Assembly: GCA_000827495.1 (NCBI GenBank)
Contig: KN817551.1
Coordinates: 1-64,000, forward strand
Reading direction: 5' to 3'
Length of the DNA: 64,000 nt
DNA from: Hypholoma sublateritium FD-334 SS-4
Taxonomy: Eukaryota > Basidiomycota > Agaricomycetes > Agaricales > Strophariaceae
Every line of letters begins with the position of its first letter. Within the stretch, counting starts at the first letter, position 1. The translations under genes were made by a program, and so were the position numbers. The notes under the pieces are model-generated. The model worked only from the letters and a program-made list of their open reading frames with translations. It searched no databases and was not told the DNA's origin. Shown here piece by piece: positions 60,599 to 64,000 of this stretch.

Positions 60599-60780
60599 TC
60601 TCCTCCGCTCATCGCCTCAGAGTTGCGCATTTAAGAAGTCGGTTCGATGGGAATTGGTTCGATAAGATATTCATCAGCGCTGGCGGCAGCGCCCAAGAAG
60701 CCGCGGGCGATTGTACCGTATCGAGATAGAGCAGCCTCTGAAGCCCCGATGATGCGGTACCGCGCGGCGCGGAAATGTTG
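60599..60780 (+). repeat. Diverged direct repeat, right copy
   Basis: Second copy of the repeat at 60161-60335, with matches such as AATTGGTTCGATA(AG)ATATTCATC and CGCGCGGCGCGGAAATGTTG. No SDR sequence follows it. Confidence 0.6.
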
Positions 60781-62012
60781 ATCCCCCGAGCTGAGCTGAA
60801 AGCTTGAGGGAACGGCGACGAGGTGGAGGAAATGATGCGTGGCAATTGACAGCGAAGTGCGGAATTGCTTCGGCCGCGGGAGGTCGGATCAAATCGGCCC
60901 GAGGTAGGTATCACGTGCCAGGCTGGCGCGTTGAACGACGCGCGTCTTTCCAATTTCCAAACATTGACAACCTGAAGCTGAACTAGTTGCACAACAGTCG
61001 CTTGGATCAAGTTCTATTCACAAAGTTGAATCTGTTCACGGCGAAGTCCTCATCCATCGTTACTGGCCTCATAATCGAAAATGGCCCTGTCAGACTTCTT
61101 TGTTGCAACCTCTGGAATACTAACTCGCTGTCGATCTCCTGGGACCGGAAGATTTCAATATTCAGGGCTGAAAGAAACACCCGGGCAGCTGAATGCGCAG
61201 ACTCCAAAGTACGTGTACCCAGCTCTTCGTTCACTCGACATAACTTTACGGCGGAAATTCCTCAATTTATTCAGGTTCACAGCGTCGCCTGTCTTTTCAC
61301 CGAGATGACCTCTAACTTTCTACTCGCCACCCCCAATTAGGCGTATCTTCAGGCTGTGATACGTGTTCATTGACGTCAATCTTGGCAGAGCCTTTAAGCA
61401 CCCTCCCGCACTGCCTGAGTGGCTGAGCGCAGCAGCGTTCGTTTCCCATGGCCATACTCCGTGCTGCGAGAGCCATATCTCTAAAGCCATGACCTTTGAG
61501 GCGATTCACTCGTGGAGGTAAAAATGTTCTGCATTGACTATCCACAGCGTTCCATCCTCGTGCGTTGTGAGCACTATTTCACCTAAGGTTCACTGCAGCA
61601 CTCGCTGACTCTGATTTATTTCTGCCCAGAGACGACGAATGTGGCTCCTCAGTTGATGTTGTCAGCGTTGGGCTCTCCTAATACTAACATGTCATCCGAG
61701 GTTTATGCTACTCATGTCGCAGACTAGGTGAATACAATTGAAAATCCAAATTTCTCTGATCTCGTCTTTCCCATGTAGACCTCAGGCTTCACTTGTCAAT
61801 ATACTATACCTTTAGCCGGATTATCTCTACGGTGTGGGGTCAGTTGTTTCTCGTATTGTGCCAGCTGTAAGTAACCATGTCAAGGATCGCCAGGAAATTG
61901 CTCGTATGAGATTCATGGAGGTACCTGATCGATTGATCCGACGAATGACGGTTCAGAAATTACGCTAAACTACTGATATGCCTTGCGGATAAGCGGAGTG
62001 AAATATGGGTGC
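60781..62012. other. Intergenic region, nothing recognised
   Basis: Frames at 60987-61340 (+) and 61007-61234 (-) overlap each other and lack support. Confidence 0.4.
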
Positions 62013-63013
62013 CTATACCACGGACAACCCGTCTTGTGAGTATTGCTGCTGGAGCTCCTTACGCCGAGGCACTAGGCCAGGCGCAGTAAAGCACAGTGTC
62101 GCCAAAATTTCTGGTAGCGCAATAAATGGATACCAGAAGTGCTCCGCATCTTGTTTTGCTGCGTTGTTCACAGTCGCAACCGAGAATATCTCGCGCACAA
62201 GAAGAAGGACTGAGGCGAGGAGCAGAATCGACATCGCATGACGCGATCCGAATCGCTCGTTGGTACGCTTCTCATTGTGACTCGCTGAGTATTAGGTGAG
62301 ATGAGAAATGTTACTCCAAACTGACCAAGTAATACGCACTTGCTATTTCTTCTTTTGCTAATATCAGAGTTTGGAGCGCTTGGAAGGCAGTCAACACAAG
62401 GAATATCACGACCCCGACGTCGCGCTGGGTCTTCGCGGAGCTAGAGATGCTCCCATCACTCTTTATGGCACTTGTTGAGACCACGACGAGCGCAACAGCA
62501 ATGACCGAGACCAGTCGGAAGAGGTGGCGATTTTTGGCTAGGCGTATGATGGGGTTCGGGCTTTCGGGGCGGCCCAGCATAATTTCACTGTGGAAAATGG
62601 ATACTGAGTGAGCTGATATCAGGATAAATCCACTGCATAATCTCACATGTCCAAGACAAGAGTGTAGGCAGAATATAAGAGGCCGAAATATCCAATTCCA
62701 AGCAGAACTTGATCAGCGATTAGCAGTCCCAGCTTCTCTCCGTCTGCTGCAACAGCCACCAGGACCGAGCGAAGGACAAATGCGGCGATCCGGACTGCAT
62801 GCAATGAGTCTTGGGGGAAAATATTCCAAAGGACCGTGACGACGTACTTGCGCAGAAAACAGCCATTACGACGTGGACATAGGTCGGACGGGCAAACGAC
62901 TGAAAACAGAAAAAGCAAAAAAGCGGCAGGTAGAGGACTGCAAATAGTATCGCAGCTGCCTCTGAGTGATACCCAAACGCTTCAGCAAAATTTACAGGGT
63001 GGCTGGAAGACAT
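62013..63013 (-). CDS. Seven-helix membrane protein of unknown function (277 aa)
   Basis: Four exons: 63013-62848, 62794-62647, 62587-62340 and 62284-62013, in frame with consensus donors. About seven hydrophobic segments are visible, for example AAAILFAVLYLPLFCFFCF, HVVMAVFCAIRIAAFVLRSV, LLIADQVLLGIGYFGLLYSA, LVSVIAVALVVVSTSA, VVIFLVLTAFQALQTLIL, AMSILLLASVLLLVREIF and FIALPEILATLCFTAPGLV. The overall look is of fungal seven-TM proteins such as the DUF7702/RTA1-like groups, a tentative assignment. The loops contain no enzyme motif. It probably sits in the plasma membrane or endomembranes. The C-terminal tail is short and Gln-rich. Confidence 0.75.
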
Positions 63014-64000
63014 GAATATGAGTAAGACTGAGAAAATGGGGTGTTACGACGGTAGGTCTCAACAAATGTCGGTGATCTTATATTCTGTGTGGGCGGCAAA
63101 TCCTCGTGTATCGAGATTGATGTCAAAGTAATTGCATAGGGCAGAGCTTACAAGCACTGGATGTTGAAATGTTACTCTGAATTGTGGTAACCTACGGTTA
63201 CCTACGTACTAGATTAACTTAAAGTTAGACAGGAATAGCTCAAAAGACTGCCCCACGCCGACGATACACAAAGAATCTGTTTCAGTCATCAGCCGAAGAG
63301 ACGCAGCGGGTAAAATCATGTCTACTATTTATCATGCTCTACAAGTTATCGACACTCTACACGGCAGATTCAGTATGAGAATGCCATTTACCCTTCGTTG
63401 AGTAGCATATAATATAGTGGTTAAGATTGATTCAGGGCGATTTTGTTATATCATTATAGGTAGCTCTGAAGCTTGTCGCTTTTGAATTTCAAGATAAAAC
63501 CCGAGATCACCGGCACTTTCTTTTACCACAAATAATTAAAGTGTACTATGTAGTAACAGGCGAATGAGGAACAGTAGAGACCTCCGGTAGTTGTCCGCGC
63601 CCCACAGCGCCCATCTCAACATGAGTGTTGAACGTTGAATTTTGTCTTCATTACTCACACTGATCAATTCAGTACTCCTCGAGATAGAATGGTGCGCCGC
63701 CACCGCAGACGGGAGTGCTATTCTTGTCTCCCACCTTTCACGCCGGTAATCATTAGATGCGCCACTGGCTAACACTCTGGCAACGCTGAATTTCGAAAGC
63801 ATAAAAAATAAGATATCTGGACGACAAACACCCGTGCAAATACGACGCGCCTTAGGGTCTTGAGATGGTGAGCTTGGAGGACGCAGGCTACTACAGGAAA
63901 ATTTCCCATCTGGATCCCATAGGCAATGATGATTGTAGGCAGGGCGGCGTGTCCTGGGTTAAATGATCCGTTCATCTTATCTGCGTGTACTTTTTTGAGC
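63014..64000. other. Right end of window, no firm gene
   Basis: Minus frames at 63536-63802 and 63769-63975 are open. The latter starts MNGSFNPGHAALPTIIIAYG and has hydrophobic stretches, so it may be an exon of a membrane protein extending beyond the window, but I could not join it to anything. Confidence 0.3.

Overview
The window looks like nuclear DNA from a mushroom-forming basidiomycete (Agaricomycetes). Genes are broken by many short introns, typically about 50-65 nt with GTRNGT donors. The recognisable families are typical of this group: a FunK1-type fungal kinase, a Tnp2 (CACTA-like) transposase, three proteins related to the fruit-body specific protein family, a 13-exon cytochrome P450, an SH3-TBC giant protein and small SDR enzymes. 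Gene models below were built by hand by joining reading frames across GT...AG (once GC...AG) introns. Exon sums were checked for frame, but nothing was searched against a database.

Layout. 1-5.0 kb: N-sprinkled, repeat-like sequence with intron-containing unknown genes on the + strand. 5.0-7.2 kb: decayed sequence. 7.2-9.0 kb (-): F-box/LRR-like protein. 9.8-10.9 kb (+): secreted unknown. 11.6-12.8 kb (-): atypical double zinc-finger protein, with a paralogue at 28.8-30.4 kb (+). 13.8-16.0 kb (-): cytochrome P450. 16.5-18.2 kb (-): protein with an MLKL-like helical N-terminus and an Asn-rich, amyloid-like C-terminus. 18.8-25.9 kb (-): SH3 + TBC protein of about 2275 residues. 27 kb (-): a possible small secreted peptide. 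30.9-36.1 kb and 49.5-51.2 kb (-): three fruit-body-specific-like paralogues. The pair and the third copy are separated by a transposon region (37.8-48.1 kb) holding an unknown gene, a FunK1 kinase and a Tnp2 transposase. 51.3-56.3 kb: gene-poor. 56.3-60.6 kb (+): two SDR genes and an SDR relic. 62.0-63.0 kb (-): multi-pass membrane protein.

Several gene groups arose by local duplication: the fruit-body-like trio, the zinc-finger pair and the SDR group. The transposon block contains a 2,014-bp tandem duplication that appears exact, down to its ambiguous bases, with an N at all three boundaries. This is most simply an assembly artefact, and collapsing it restores one kinase gene and one transposase gene. 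I see no operon-like or obvious biosynthetic cluster logic. The most interesting candidates for new biology are the MLKL-like/amyloid-like protein, the SDR paralogue that lost its catalytic tyrosine, the zinc-finger pair with a conserved overlapping upstream ORF, and the transposase-kinase association.
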